The notes: generated by a model from the sequence alone, not told the origin. Shown: positions 1 to 8,093, counted from the stretch's first letter. The stretch is 64,000 nt of DNA from Rhodospirillales bacterium (GCA_018432935.1 JAHDSF010000004.1:62001-126000); one strand, 5' to 3'. A program made the numbers and translations.

Positions 1-249
1 GGCGCTTTCCTGGGTCACCGCCGCGCGATCCTCGGGCATCGTCTCGTGAAGAGCGGTCTCGAAACGGGTCGCCTCGGTCTGGGTTACCGGCGACAGGGCG
101 TAGGTATCTCCCCACACCGTCTGCAGCACGCGGTCGACCGAGGCGGTATCCCCGGCTTGGCAGCCGCTGAGGGAAGGCAGGAAAGCGACCGCCGCCGCGA
201 TTCCCGCGACGACGGCAACCAGGCGGTACCCGTCTTTCGTCGTAGTCAC
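1..249 (-). CDS. Predicted lipoprotein, N-terminal part (cut by window edge)
   Basis: Only the first 83 codons are inside the window; the gene runs off the left edge. It starts with GTG at 247-249, preceded by GGAGGA on the minus strand. Residues 1-29 form a Sec-type signal with a hydrophobic core (about 10-28), ending in a lipobox (LSGC), so Cys30 should be lipidated and the mature protein membrane-anchored on the periplasmic side. The visible mature part is polar and matches no family I recognise. It lies 40 bp downstream of the DHH phosphoesterase gene on the same strand and could be co-transcribed with it. The signal and lipobox are seen; location is inferred from them; function is unknown. 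Confidence 0.75.
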   Translation of the reverse strand, partial: MTTTKDGYRLVAVVAGIAAAVAFLPSLSGCQAGDTASVDRVLQTVWGDTYALSPVTQTEATRFETALHETMPEDRAAVTQESA

Positions 250-289
250 TTCAGTCCTCCAAGCGCCTCGGACCACGTGTGGCGCTTCG

Positions 290-1219
290 CTACCCGTCGG
301 CCACGATCCTCGCCACCAGCTCCGCCTGGACCCGCTCGGCATCCTCGTTCTCGACCTGGCATGTGCCGGCGTTCTCGTGGCCGCCGCCGCCATACGCGAG
401 CATGAGATTTCCTATGTGAGTCTTCGACGTCCTGTTCAGAATCGACTTGCCGACCGCAAACACCGTGTTGAGCCTGTTCAGCCCCCACATCACGTGCATA
501 GAGATGTTGATCGCCGGGAACAAAGCATAGATGACAAACCGGTTTCCGGCGAAAATTCTCTCTTCCTGCCGCAGATCGAGAACCCCAAGGGTCCCGTGGA
601 CGGTCGTGCAGCGGCGGATTTGATCCATGTGCCAGGGTCGGTGCTCGTTGTAAAGATCGATTCTCTCCTTGACATCGGGCAGTGCCATGATCTGCTCGAT
701 CGAGTGGTCGCGGCAGTAGTCGATCAGCTCGAGCATGAGCTGGTAGTTGGAGATCCGGAAGTCGCGGAACCGCCCAAGGCCGGTGCGTGAATCCATGATG
801 TAGTTGAGCAGCACCCAGCCTTTGGGCTCCAGGACTTCCTGCTCGTTGAACTGCGCCGAATCACCCTGGTCGACCGCCTCCATCATGTCCTCGGCGATGG
901 CGGCGAACTTCGCCTCGCCCCCCAGGTACTCGTAGACGACGCGGGCGGCCGAGGGTGCCTCCGGCTCGTTGACGTAGTTCGCCGGAGCCTTGCCCAACCG
1001 GCGCAGCTCGCTGGCGTGATGGTCGAACGCCAGGTGGACGCCGTTGACGTACGGCAGGTTGGTGGTGATGTCGCGATCCGAGATCAGGATGGTGCCATCC
1101 TGCATGTCCTTGGGATGGACGAACTTGATCTCGTCGATCATGCCCGCTTCCCTGAGCAGCACCGCACAGACGAGACCGTCGAAATCGCTGCGCGTTACCA
1201 ATCGGTAGTAAGTGTTCAT
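290..1219 (-). CDS. DHH-family phosphoesterase (exopolyphosphatase-like)
   Basis: A 309-residue cytoplasmic protein of the DHH superfamily, metal-dependent phosphoesterases that include exopolyphosphatases and oligonucleotide/cyclic-dinucleotide hydrolases. Visible motifs are DFDG at residues 12-15, an SDRD segment, the name-giving DHH within FDHHASE, and near the C-terminus a GGGGHENAGT segment typical of the DHHA1 substrate-binding domain. I chose the ATG at 1217-1219 because the conserved N-terminal strand begins right after it; the frame stays open upstream to 1336 but that part looks like non-coding leader. It is preceded on the same strand by a 76-residue protein gene. The family is clear, but the natural substrate (polyphosphate, nanoRNA or cyclic dinucleotide) cannot be decided from sequence. 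Confidence 0.85.
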   Translation of the reverse strand: MNTYYRLVTRSDFDGLVCAVLLREAGMIDEIKFVHPKDMQDGTILISDRDITTNLPYVNGVHLAFDHHASELRRLGKAPANYVNEPEAPSAARVVYEYLGGEAKFAAIAEDMMEAVDQGDSAQFNEQEVLEPKGWVLLNYIMDSRTGLGRFRDFRISNYQLMLELIDYCRDHSIEQIMALPDVKERIDLYNEHRPWHMDQIRRCTTVHGTLGVLDLRQEERIFAGNRFVIYALFPAINISMHVMWGLNRLNTVFAVGKSILNRTSKTHIGNLMLAYGGGGHENAGTCQVENEDAERVQAELVARIVADG

Positions 1220-1332
1220 CGTTTCTTCTCGCCCCCCGCTCCTCCCCTCCCCCGAGGGGTCTTTCATGGTAGCGTAGCGGTCCGTCGTTGCCGAAGTGTA
1301 AAAGTGGCGCTCCCCCGACCGGATACGCGCCC

Positions 1333-1563
1333 TCAACCGGGGCGGCCCTGCCCCCCCTGCCGACGGCCCCAGGCGCCGATCGCATCGCCGATCTCGGCCG
1401 CCTTCTCGGCTGTCAGCTCAAGATCGGTGAAGCGGTTGCCCTCGCGGATGCGGACCCGCAGGATGATCATGCCGCCATCGAGCGTCGCCTCCTGCAGCCG
1501 CACCTCGCGCCCCCAGGGAGCCTGAAAGGCCGCAAGTTCGCGGACCTCATGGAATACTGTCAT
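1333..1563 (-). CDS. Small conserved-looking protein, 76 aa, divergent from dsrA
   Basis: The start is the ATG at 1561-1563, preceded by GGGAGAG; an upstream in-frame ATG at 1606-1608 has no ribosome-binding site. The product is soluble, has no signal peptide or cysteines and mixes charged and aliphatic residues, with a predicted beta-rich middle (about residues 10-40) and a C-terminal helix. I do not recognise the family with certainty. It faces away from dsrA across a 368-bp spacer, so a link with sulfur oxidation is possible only by position. The clean ribosome-binding site and sensible composition support a real gene. Confidence 0.65.
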   Translation of the reverse strand: MTVFHEVRELAAFQAPWGREVRLQEATLDGGMIILRVRIREGNRFTDLELTAEKAAEIGDAIGAWGRRQGGQGRPG

Positions 1564-1931
1564 GGTGAACTCTCCCGCGCTGCGTGTGCGAATAATAGGC
1601 GTTATCATTTAAATAAACGTAGTTTTGCCGCAAGAAATATCTGGATTCCGCCGCCCGACCTAGTTTAAGTTTGAAAGCGATTTCACGATCCAGCGCCATT
1701 GGGCAGGTTCGTAGAGGGGTATGGGTTCTGGTTTGGGTGCCGCCTCTGCGGCCTGCGGTTGTACATGCAATTCTTGTCCCTCGGCAGTCTGAAGCACGTG
1801 GTATGGGTCGAGAGCCTGCAGAAGGCCGGACGCGGGGCTGCTTGTTCCGGCCGCAATCCTGACAGCGATGGTGTGGTCGTGAGCGGGCTTCCCGCCTGCC
1901 GGCCGTGTCTGTGACTTGGGGAGGAGACTCC
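1564..1931. promoter_or_regulatory. Divergent intergenic region upstream of dsrA
   Basis: This 368-bp spacer separates the 76-residue protein gene (minus) from dsrA (plus). The part from about 1590 to 1680 is much richer in A and T than its surroundings and is the likely place for promoters in both directions. The dsrA-proximal part contains two short dyads: GGCCGGA/TCCGGCC (about 1826-1854) and GCGGG-ctt-CCCGC (about 1882-1894), neither followed by a T run. dsrA has a strong GGGGAGGAG ribosome-binding site ending five bases before its ATG. No individual promoter box is convincing enough to name. If transcription begins in the AT-rich part, the dsr mRNA has a leader of about 250 nt. Confidence 0.5.
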
Positions 1932-3194
1932 ATGGCGAAGAAGATGCCTGAAACGCCGATGCTGGACGAGCTGGAAAGCGGCCCTTGGCCGAGCTTCGTC
2001 ACCGGCATCAAGCGCCTCGCGAACAGCGAGGACAAGCAGTACGCCGACAAGATGAAGAGCCTGCTCGGCCAGCTCGAGCACTCATACGAGACCCGGCTCG
2101 GCTACTGGAAGGGCGGCGCGATCGGCGTTCGCGGCTACGGCGGCGGCGTCATCCCCCGCTTCTCCGAGGTTGCCGACAAGTTCCCGGAATCGGCCGAGTT
2201 CCACACCCTGCGCATCCAGTCGCCGTCGGGTGGTCACTACGACACCAAGACGTTGCGCAAGCTGTGCGACATCTGGGAGGAGCACGGGTCCGGCCTGATG
2301 GCCATGCACGGCCAGTGCAGCGACATCATGTTCCAGGGCGCCTCCTCGGCCCAGGTCCAGCCCGCCTTCGATGCCCTCAACGAGTTCGGCTTCGACATGG
2401 GCGGCGCCGGCCCAGCCCTGCGCACCGCCGTCGCCTGCATCGGCATGGCCCGCTGCGAGTTCGCCTGCTACGACACCGTCAAGGTACATCGCCGGATCTA
2501 CTGCGACCCCGAGATGCTCGACTACATGCACCGGCCGTCGCTGCCCTACAAGTTCAAGTTCAAGTTCTCGGGTTGCGCCAACGACTGCACCAACTCCGTG
2601 CACCGTTCCGACTGCGCGGTCATCGGCACCTGGGCGGGCGACATCAAGGTCGACCAGGCGGAGTTCAAGAACTACGTCCGGACGCTGGGACGCAAGGAAA
2701 TCATCGACAACATCATCACCCGCTGCCCGACCGGTGCGATCAGCCTCAACGATGACGATACTGTCGCCATCGACAACCCGAACTGCGTCAAGTGCATGCA
2801 CTGCATCGACAAGCTGACCAAGGCTCTGGCGGTCGGCGACAAGCGGGGCGTGAGCATCCTGATCGGCGCCAAGCATACCCTCAAGATCACCGACACCATG
2901 GCGACTGTCGTCGTGCCCTTCATGCCGATGGAGACCGACGAGGACGTCGAGAACCTGTACGACTTCTGCTCCAAGGTGTTCGAGTTCTTCATGGACAACG
3001 CCCTTGAGCACGAGCGGCTGGGTGAGGTCATCGACCGCATCGGCCTGCCGAGCTTCCTCGAGGGCATCGGGGTTGAGCCCGACCCCAACATGGTGATCGA
3101 GCCGCGCGGCAACCCGTACGTCATGATCGACGACTGGGACCGCGAGGCGAAGAAGTGGTTCGCCCGCAAGCCGGCGATCAGGGCTGCCGAGTAG
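1932..3194 (+). CDS. dsrA: Dissimilatory sulfite reductase (reverse type), alpha subunit
   Basis: DsrA pairs with DsrB in the cytoplasmic alpha2beta2 siroheme enzyme that, in sulfur oxidisers, releases sulfite from DsrC-bound sulfur. The 420-residue protein shows the siroheme/[4Fe-4S] cysteines C-X5-C at 169/175 and C-X3-C at 215/219 (GCANDC), and an inserted ferredoxin domain with Cys265, 285, 288 and 291. The ATG at 1932 follows GGGGAGGAG; an in-frame ATG at 1905 lies upstream of that site and is rejected. It is the first gene of dsrABEFHCMKLJOP; the dsrEFH and dsrL genes in the same operon indicate the oxidative direction. Length is normal for the family. Confidence 0.97.
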   Translation: MAKKMPETPMLDELESGPWPSFVTGIKRLANSEDKQYADKMKSLLGQLEHSYETRLGYWKGGAIGVRGYGGGVIPRFSEVADKFPESAEFHTLRIQSPSGGHYDTKTLRKLCDIWEEHGSGLMAMHGQCSDIMFQGASSAQVQPAFDALNEFGFDMGGAGPALRTAVACIGMARCEFACYDTVKVHRRIYCDPEMLDYMHRPSLPYKFKFKFSGCANDCTNSVHRSDCAVIGTWAGDIKVDQAEFKNYVRTLGRKEIIDNIITRCPTGAISLNDDDTVAIDNPNCVKCMHCIDKLTKALAVGDKRGVSILIGAKHTLKITDTMATVVVPFMPMETDEDVENLYDFCSKVFEFFMDNALEHERLGEVIDRIGLPSFLEGIGVEPDPNMVIEPRGNPYVMIDDWDREAKKWFARKPAIRAAE

Positions 3195-3220
3195 GCGACG
3201 GGAAGAGAGAGGATTGCACG

Positions 3221-4294
3221 ATGGCTGAAGAACTCCGCAAACCGATCGAAAGCGGGCCGCCCGATCCGATGCCGTGGATGCACCCGGTGATGCGGAAGAA
3301 CTACGGGCAGTGGAAATACCACGACATCCTGCGCACCGGCGTCCTGGTCCACGTTGCCCGGAACGGCGAGCGGGTCTACACCGTACGCGCCGGCACCCCG
3401 CGGCAGCTCGACGTCTACGCGATCCGCGCTCTCTGCGATATCGCGGATACCTATGCCGACGGCCACGTCCGCATCACCACCCGCGCCAACATCGAGTTCA
3501 TGGTGGCCGACGAGAGTAAGGTCGCGCCCCTGGTCGACGCCCTCAACGACGCCGGCTACCCGGTCGGCGGCACCGGGCGCACCGTGGGTCAGCTTTCCCA
3601 CACCCAGGGCTGGCTGCACTGCGACATCCCCGGCACCGACGCGTCGGGCGTCGTCAAGTCGATCATGGACGAGCTCTACGACGACTTCGTCAACGAGAAG
3701 ATGCCGGCCAAGGTCAAGATCGGCACCCAGTGCTGCCAGCTCAATTGCGGCGGCCAGAACGATATCGACATCAACGTCCAGCACACCCGCCCGCCGGTCA
3801 TCAACCACGAGCTGGTGAGCAAGATCTGCGAGCGGCCCACCGTGGTTGCCCGCTGCCCGGTGGCGGCGATCCGTCCGTGCGTCGTTAACGGCATGCCCTC
3901 GCTCGAGATCGACGAGAAGAAGTGCATGTGCTGCGGCGCTTGCTTCCCGCCGTGTCCGCCGATGCAGATCAACCACCCCGAACACACCAAGATCGCGATC
4001 TGGGTGGGCGGCAAGAACTCGTCGGCTCGCACCAAGCCTGACTTCCACCGGCTGGCGGTCGCCAACCTGCCGAACAACGCGCCGCGCTGGCCCGAGGTGG
4101 GCGCCGCAGTGCGGCAGATCCTCGAGGCCTACCGCAAGGGCGCCCGCAAGTACGAGCGCATGGGCGAGTGGATCCACCGCATCGGCTGGTCGCGCTTCTT
4201 CGAGGAGACCGGGCTGCCCTTCACCAAGTACCACATCGACGACTGGCGGGGCGGCCGCGACAAGCTCAACCACTCGGCGCAGATCCGCCTTTAG
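3221..4294 (+). CDS. dsrB: Dissimilatory sulfite reductase (reverse type), beta subunit
   Basis: DsrB is the partner of DsrA and carries the catalytically active siroheme in characterised enzymes. The 357-residue protein has the cofactor-binding cysteines in the CCQLNCGG segment (Cys171, 172, 176) and Cys134, and a ferredoxin domain with Cys235, 238, 241 and 245. Its ATG at 3221 follows GGAAGAGAGAGG, 26 bp after the dsrA stop, so translation is closely linked. The frame is open upstream to 3155 inside dsrA but there is no reason to start there. Length and motifs are normal, with no sign of damage. Confidence 0.97.
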   Translation: MAEELRKPIESGPPDPMPWMHPVMRKNYGQWKYHDILRTGVLVHVARNGERVYTVRAGTPRQLDVYAIRALCDIADTYADGHVRITTRANIEFMVADESKVAPLVDALNDAGYPVGGTGRTVGQLSHTQGWLHCDIPGTDASGVVKSIMDELYDDFVNEKMPAKVKIGTQCCQLNCGGQNDIDINVQHTRPPVINHELVSKICERPTVVARCPVAAIRPCVVNGMPSLEIDEKKCMCCGACFPPCPPMQINHPEHTKIAIWVGGKNSSARTKPDFHRLAVANLPNNAPRWPEVGAAVRQILEAYRKGARKYERMGEWIHRIGWSRFFEETGLPFTKYHIDDWRGGRDKLNHSAQIRL

Positions 4295-4308
4295 GTCGCG
4301 GGGGAGCC

Positions 4309-4668
4309 ATGAAGTTCACCGTGATCGTCAACGAAGGCCCGTTCATCCATCAGGCAGCGGATTCCGCCTACCACTTCGTAAACGCTGCACTGGCGAAGGG
4401 TCACGAGATCGAGCGCGTGTTCTTCTACTACGACGGAGTGAAGAACGCGAACAAGGTCTCGGAGCCGCAGTCGGACGACCGGGACATCGTCAAGTTGTGG
4501 GGCAAGCTGGGGTCCGAGAAGGGCGTCGATCTGGTGGTCTGCGTCGCCGCCGCGTTGCGCCGCGGCGTCAAGCAGGAGAACCTTGCCGAGGGGTTCCGGA
4601 TTTCGGGCCTGGGCCAGCTCATGCAGGCCTGCATGGATTCCGACCGCACCATCGTGTTCGGCGATTGA
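4309..4668 (+). CDS. dsrE: Sulfurtransferase subunit DsrE
   Basis: DsrE is part of the cytoplasmic DsrE2F2H2 complex, which passes sulfur from TusA-type carriers to DsrC in sulfur oxidisers. The 119-residue protein has the DsrE/F-like fold signature and a cysteine at position 78 (VVCVAAALRRG), the same residue number as the essential sulfur-binding cysteine of the Allochromatium vinosum protein as I remember it. The ATG follows GGGGGAG, 14 bp after dsrB. DsrEFH is absent from ordinary sulfate reducers and so is a marker for running the pathway toward oxidation. Confidence 0.95.
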   Translation: MKFTVIVNEGPFIHQAADSAYHFVNAALAKGHEIERVFFYYDGVKNANKVSEPQSDDRDIVKLWGKLGSEKGVDLVVCVAAALRRGVKQENLAEGFRISGLGQLMQACMDSDRTIVFGD

Positions 4669-4679
4669 GGAGGGACGCG

Positions 4680-5063
4680 ATGAGCGACACCGAAGACGAC
4701 GCCTCCGCCAAGAAGTTCATGTTCCTGACCCGCAAGGCGCCTCATGGGACGATCTATGCCCACGAGATCCTCGAGGCGATGCTGATCTGCGGCGCCTACG
4801 AGCAGGACATCACCGCGCTCTTCATCGACGACGGCGTCTACTGCCTCAAGAAGGGCCAGGACACCAAGGCGATCAACATCAAGAACTTTGCCAAGGCCTA
4901 CGGGGCCATGGACGGCTACGACATCGAGAAGGTGTATGTCGACAAGTCCTCGATGGAGGCCCGCGGCCTGACGCCCAAGGATCTGATGCTCGACGTCGAG
5001 GTGAAGACGGCCGAAGAGATCGGCCGCCTGATGGAAGAGCAGGACGTCATCATCACCGGTTGA
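4680..5063 (+). CDS. dsrF: Sulfurtransferase subunit DsrF
   Basis: DsrF is the structural partner of DsrE and DsrH in the hexameric sulfur relay complex. The 127-residue protein starts at ATG 4680 after GAGGAGG, 11 bp downstream of dsrE. It has the DsrE/F fold pattern, with an opening strand (KKFMFLTRK), a helix and the FIDDGVYCL strand. Cysteines are at positions 37 and 55; in characterised systems DsrF does not itself carry the essential sulfur. The adjacent spacing of dsrE, dsrF and dsrH fits assembly of a single complex from one transcript. Confidence 0.93.
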   Translation: MSDTEDDASAKKFMFLTRKAPHGTIYAHEILEAMLICGAYEQDITALFIDDGVYCLKKGQDTKAINIKNFAKAYGAMDGYDIEKVYVDKSSMEARGLTPKDLMLDVEVKTAEEIGRLMEEQDVIITG

Positions 5064-5077
5064 GGAAACGACGAGCG

Positions 5078-5380
5078 ATGCTGCATCTGGTCAACAAATC
5101 GCCCTTCGAGCGCCGGTCGATGGAATCGTGCCTGCGCTTCGCGGCCAAGGGCTCTGCGATCCTGCTGTACGAGGACGGCGTCGTGGCCGGCCTCAAGGGA
5201 ACGGCCTTCGCCGACCTCGCGTTGGGGATGGCCAAGCACTACCGCGTCTACGCTCTGGTCCCGGACCTTGCGGCCCGCGGCTTTTCCGAGAGCCAGCTGG
5301 TCGAAGGCATCACGCCCGTCGGTTATGACGGGTTCGTGGACCTGGTGGCGGAGAACGGCCCGGTGCAGTCCTGGGTCTGA
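5078..5380 (+). CDS. dsrH: Sulfurtransferase subunit DsrH
   Basis: DsrH (TusB-like) completes the DsrEFH sulfur-transfer complex. The 100-residue protein begins MLHLVNKSPFE, the usual start of the DsrH/TusB family, and has its single conserved cysteine at residue 18 in a position equivalent to the reactive cysteine of homologues. It starts 14 bp after dsrF and lies 33 bp before dsrC, the acceptor of the sulfur. The length is typical. Confidence 0.93.
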   Translation: MLHLVNKSPFERRSMESCLRFAAKGSAILLYEDGVVAGLKGTAFADLALGMAKHYRVYALVPDLAARGFSESQLVEGITPVGYDGFVDLVAENGPVQSWV

Positions 5381-5413
5381 GGACGGCAACGGAACTCAAA
5401 AGGAGATTTCGAC

Positions 5414-5746
5414 ATGGCTTATGAACTGAACGGCAAGACGATCGAGCACGACGAGGAAGGCTACCTCACCGACATCAACGAGTGGAGCCAGGAACTCGCC
5501 GAGCTGATCGCCAAGGCCGACGAACTGCCGCTGACGAACGAGCATTGGGAGGTCATCAACTTCCTGCGCGAGTACTACAACGAATACCAGATTGCGCCCG
5601 CGATCCGCGTTCTGGTGAAGGCCGTCAAGAAGCAGTTCGGCGAGGAGAAGGGCAACAACAAGTACCTGTACGAGCTGTTCCCCTACGGCCCCGCCAAGCA
5701 GGCCTGCAAGATCGCCGGGTTGCCAAAGCCGACGGGCTGCATCTGA
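5414..5746 (+). CDS. dsrC: Sulfur carrier protein DsrC
   Basis: DsrC carries sulfur between the DsrEFH relay and sulfite reductase and returns electrons to the membrane as a DsrC trisulfide or disulfide. The 110-residue protein ends in the diagnostic flexible arm with two cysteines eleven residues apart, Cys98 and Cys109 (the penultimate residue), the arrangement that defines true DsrC rather than TusE. It has the strongest ribosome-binding site of the operon (AAAAGGAG) and is followed by a very stable hairpin, which suggests it is made in larger amounts than its neighbours. Confidence 0.97.
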   Translation: MAYELNGKTIEHDEEGYLTDINEWSQELAELIAKADELPLTNEHWEVINFLREYYNEYQIAPAIRVLVKAVKKQFGEEKGNNKYLYELFPYGPAKQACKIAGLPKPTGCI

Positions 5747-5754
5747 CGCCATGA

Positions 5755-5784
5755 CCGGGGCGGAGCCGTTGCCTCCGCCCCCGG
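5755..5784 (+). promoter_or_regulatory. Strong intercistronic hairpin between dsrC and dsrM
   Basis: CCGGGGCGGAG at 5755-5765 can pair with CTCCGCCCCCGG at 5773-5784 across a 7-nt loop: eleven GC-rich pairs with one bulged C. There is no T run after it, so it is not a standard terminator and the downstream dsr genes need read-through. Such a structure could stop 3' exonucleases and stabilise dsrC mRNA, or partly attenuate transcription into dsrMKLJOP. The hairpin is seen directly; the role is inferred. Confidence 0.7.
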
Positions 5785-5815
5785 CGACCGAGCGAGGTTA
5801 CGGGAGCCTTCCCAG

Positions 5816-6556
5816 ATGTCGACCCTGACGGTTCTCTACGCGATCCTCTTCTATGTGGCGGCACTCATCCTCGCGGGCGGCCTCGCATGGCGCGTCTGGA
5901 GCTGGTTCAAGACGCCGGCGCCGCTGAAGGTCTTCCTGTCCCCCGCCCCGCTCGAATCGACCGGCGCTGCCTGCAGGGTGATGCGCGAGGTCGTCCTGTT
6001 CGAAAGCCTGTTCAAGTCGTCCAAGTGGATCTGGATCCTCGCGGCCCTGTTCCATGCCTCGCTGGCCTTCGAACTGCTGGTTCACCTGCGCTACATCATG
6101 GTTCCCTATCCGGCGCCATTCGCCCTGGTGCAAGCCTTCGCCGAGATTGGCGCGCTGGGACTGTTGGCGGGCATTGCCGGCCTATGGGCGCGCCGCCTGC
6201 TGATCGACCGCGTACGCTACATTTCCGGGCTTTCCGATCACCTCATGCTGGCGCTGCTGGCGTGCATCGCGACCACCGGGCTGACGATGCGGCTGGTCGC
6301 TCCGACCGACATCGTCGGAGTGAAAGCGTTCGTGCTCGGCCTGTTCCTTTTCGACTGGCAGCCGCTGCCCGGAGACTTCTTCCTGCTCGCGCACCTGTTC
6401 CTGGTGGCCTGCCTGATGATCGTGCTGCCGTTCAGCAAGCTGCTGCACGCTCCGGGCGTCTTCTTCAGCCCGTCGCGGAACCAGTGGGACGACGCCCGCG
6501 AGCATCGGCATCTCGCGGCATGGAATGCGGCCTTCGACGCCGCCCGCAAGCCCTGA
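5816..6556 (+). CDS. dsrM: Sulfite reduction-associated membrane cytochrome b, DsrM
   Basis: DsrM is the NarI-like cytochrome b subunit of the DsrMKJOP complex, which exchanges electrons between the quinone pool and the DsrC cycle. The 246-residue protein has about five strongly hydrophobic segments (one near residues 5-28, the rest between about 65 and 215) with histidines placed in or near them that could bind heme b. It begins 31 bp after the dsrC-dsrM hairpin and ends 15 bp before dsrK. The C-terminal part (SPSRNQWDD) matches the cytoplasmic tail common in this family. Size is slightly short of some homologues but nothing is obviously missing. Confidence 0.9.
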   Translation: MSTLTVLYAILFYVAALILAGGLAWRVWSWFKTPAPLKVFLSPAPLESTGAACRVMREVVLFESLFKSSKWIWILAALFHASLAFELLVHLRYIMVPYPAPFALVQAFAEIGALGLLAGIAGLWARRLLIDRVRYISGLSDHLMLALLACIATTGLTMRLVAPTDIVGVKAFVLGLFLFDWQPLPGDFFLLAHLFLVACLMIVLPFSKLLHAPGVFFSPSRNQWDDAREHRHLAAWNAAFDAARKP

Positions 6557-6571
6557 GACGGAGAGCCTGAC

Positions 6572-8068
6572 GTGGCCCAGAGTCAAACCACGATCCCGGT
6601 ACTGGAAGAGCATCTCCCGATCCCCGCCGTGGCGGAGGGCGCGCTCAGCGAGCCACGTTCGTTCGTCGCCAAGCCCGAGCTGCAGGCCAAGCTGGGCTTC
6701 CCCGGCGAACTGGTGCCCGATTGGGAGAAGAAGGCGGTCGACAAGCTCGAGGAGTTGCTCGGAAAGTATCGCGGCCTTCGCGTCTACCTCGACATCTGCG
6801 TCAAATGCGGCGCCTGCACCGACAAGTGCCAGTTCTTCCTCGGCTCGGGCGATCCCAAGAACATGCCGGCGGCCCGCGCCGACCTGCTGCGCTCGCTCTA
6901 CCGCAAGCACTTCACCCCCGGCGGCCGGCTGGCCCCCGACCTCGTCGGCGCCAAGCCGATGACCGAGGCGATGCTGGAGGAGTGGTACACCTACTACCAC
7001 CAGTGCTCGCAATGCCGCCGCTGCTCGCTGGCCTGTCCCTACGGCATCGACACCGCCGAGATCTCGATGGCGGCGCGCGAGATCATGGACTGCATCGGGC
7101 GGGGCCAGAAGTACACCAACGAGATCATCGCCAAGGCCCTGGAGATCGGCAACAACCTGGGCATGAAGCCGCCGGTCATCCGGAACACGCTCGAGGGCGT
7201 CGAGGAGGATGTCGAGGACGATACCGGCGTCGCGGTCAAGTACCCGCTCGACGTCGAGGGCGCCGACATCATGCTGGTTGTCCCCTCGGCCGATTTCTTC
7301 GCCGAGCCGCACATCGAAGGCCTGATCGGCTACGGCAAGGTGTTCCACCAGGCCGGGCTGTCGTGGACGCTGTCCAGCTACGCCTCCGAGGCCGGAAACT
7401 TCGGCATGTTCATCGGCTCCTACGAGAACATGCATGCGATCTCGAACCGCATCCGCAAGGCCGCCCTCGACCTCGGGGTCAAGCGCATCGTCTTCGGCGA
7501 GTGCGGCCACGCCTGGCGGGTCGCCTACAGTTTCCTCAATACACTCGCGGGCCCGTGGGACTTCCTCGATCCTCGGTACCCGGTGCCGCAGCACATTTGC
7601 GAGCTGACCCTCGATCTCATCGAGCGCGGAGCGCTCTCGCTCGACAGGTCGGCCAACGACGAGCGGGTCGTCACGATGCACGATTCCTGCAACATCGCAC
7701 GTGCGTCACGCATGGGTACGCGGCCGGGCGGGCAGTTCGATATCCCGAGGGCGATCATCCGCGCCAGCTGCAACAAGTTCTACGACATGCACCCGGACAC
7801 GATCCGGGAGAAGACCTTCTGCTGTGGCGGCGGCGGAGGCCTGCTGACGGACGAACTGATCCCCGTCCGGGTGGCGGGCGCCAAGCCGCGCATGCAGGCG
7901 ATGAAGCAGGTGATGGACCGCCACGGCGTCAACACGATGGTTGCCATCTGCGCCATCTGCAAAAGCCAGTTCACCAAGATCCTGCCGATGTACGGGTTCG
8001 ACTCCGACATGATCGTGAGCCTGCACCAGCTCGTCGGCAACGCCATTCAGCTCGGGGCCAAGGAGTAG
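6572..8068 (+). CDS. dsrK: HdrD-like iron-sulfur protein DsrK
   Basis: DsrK is the cytoplasmic, heterodisulfide-reductase-like catalytic subunit that works on DsrC with DsrM. The 498-residue protein has two [4Fe-4S] ferredoxin motifs, CVKCGACTDKC (about residues 75-85) and CSQCRRCSLACP (about 147-158), followed by a C-terminal cysteine-rich part with HDSCN, FCCGGGGG and AICAICKS, the CCG-type site that binds the special cluster. The start is GTG at 6572, preceded by GGAGAG; no ATG is better placed. It follows dsrM by 15 bp. Confidence 0.95.
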   Translation: MAQSQTTIPVLEEHLPIPAVAEGALSEPRSFVAKPELQAKLGFPGELVPDWEKKAVDKLEELLGKYRGLRVYLDICVKCGACTDKCQFFLGSGDPKNMPAARADLLRSLYRKHFTPGGRLAPDLVGAKPMTEAMLEEWYTYYHQCSQCRRCSLACPYGIDTAEISMAAREIMDCIGRGQKYTNEIIAKALEIGNNLGMKPPVIRNTLEGVEEDVEDDTGVAVKYPLDVEGADIMLVVPSADFFAEPHIEGLIGYGKVFHQAGLSWTLSSYASEAGNFGMFIGSYENMHAISNRIRKAALDLGVKRIVFGECGHAWRVAYSFLNTLAGPWDFLDPRYPVPQHICELTLDLIERGALSLDRSANDERVVTMHDSCNIARASRMGTRPGGQFDIPRAIIRASCNKFYDMHPDTIREKTFCCGGGGGLLTDELIPVRVAGAKPRMQAMKQVMDRHGVNTMVAICAICKSQFTKILPMYGFDSDMIVSLHQLVGNAIQLGAKE

Positions 8069-8075
8069 CGTACAA

Positions 8076-8093
8076 GCCGGCCGCAAGGCCGGC
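8076..8093 (+). promoter_or_regulatory. Perfect hairpin with GCAA tetraloop between dsrK and dsrL
   Basis: GCCGGCC at 8076-8082 pairs perfectly with GGCCGGC at 8087-8093 around a GCAA loop, which is a GNRA-type tetraloop. It lies between the dsrK stop and the dsrL ribosome-binding site (GGAAGGAAG), with no T run. Like the hairpin after dsrC it may mark an mRNA processing or protection point inside the operon. The structure is seen; the function is inferred. Confidence 0.6.

Noticed and set aside
46-405. Plus-strand 119-residue open frame at the left edge
   Set aside because: It overlaps the lipoprotein gene start and a spacer, and is Arg/Pro-rich without any motif.
1882-1894. GCGGG-ctt-CCCGC hairpin as a terminator or riboswitch before dsrA
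   Set aside because: Only 5 bp, no T run and no recognisable aptamer; recorded as part of the leader.
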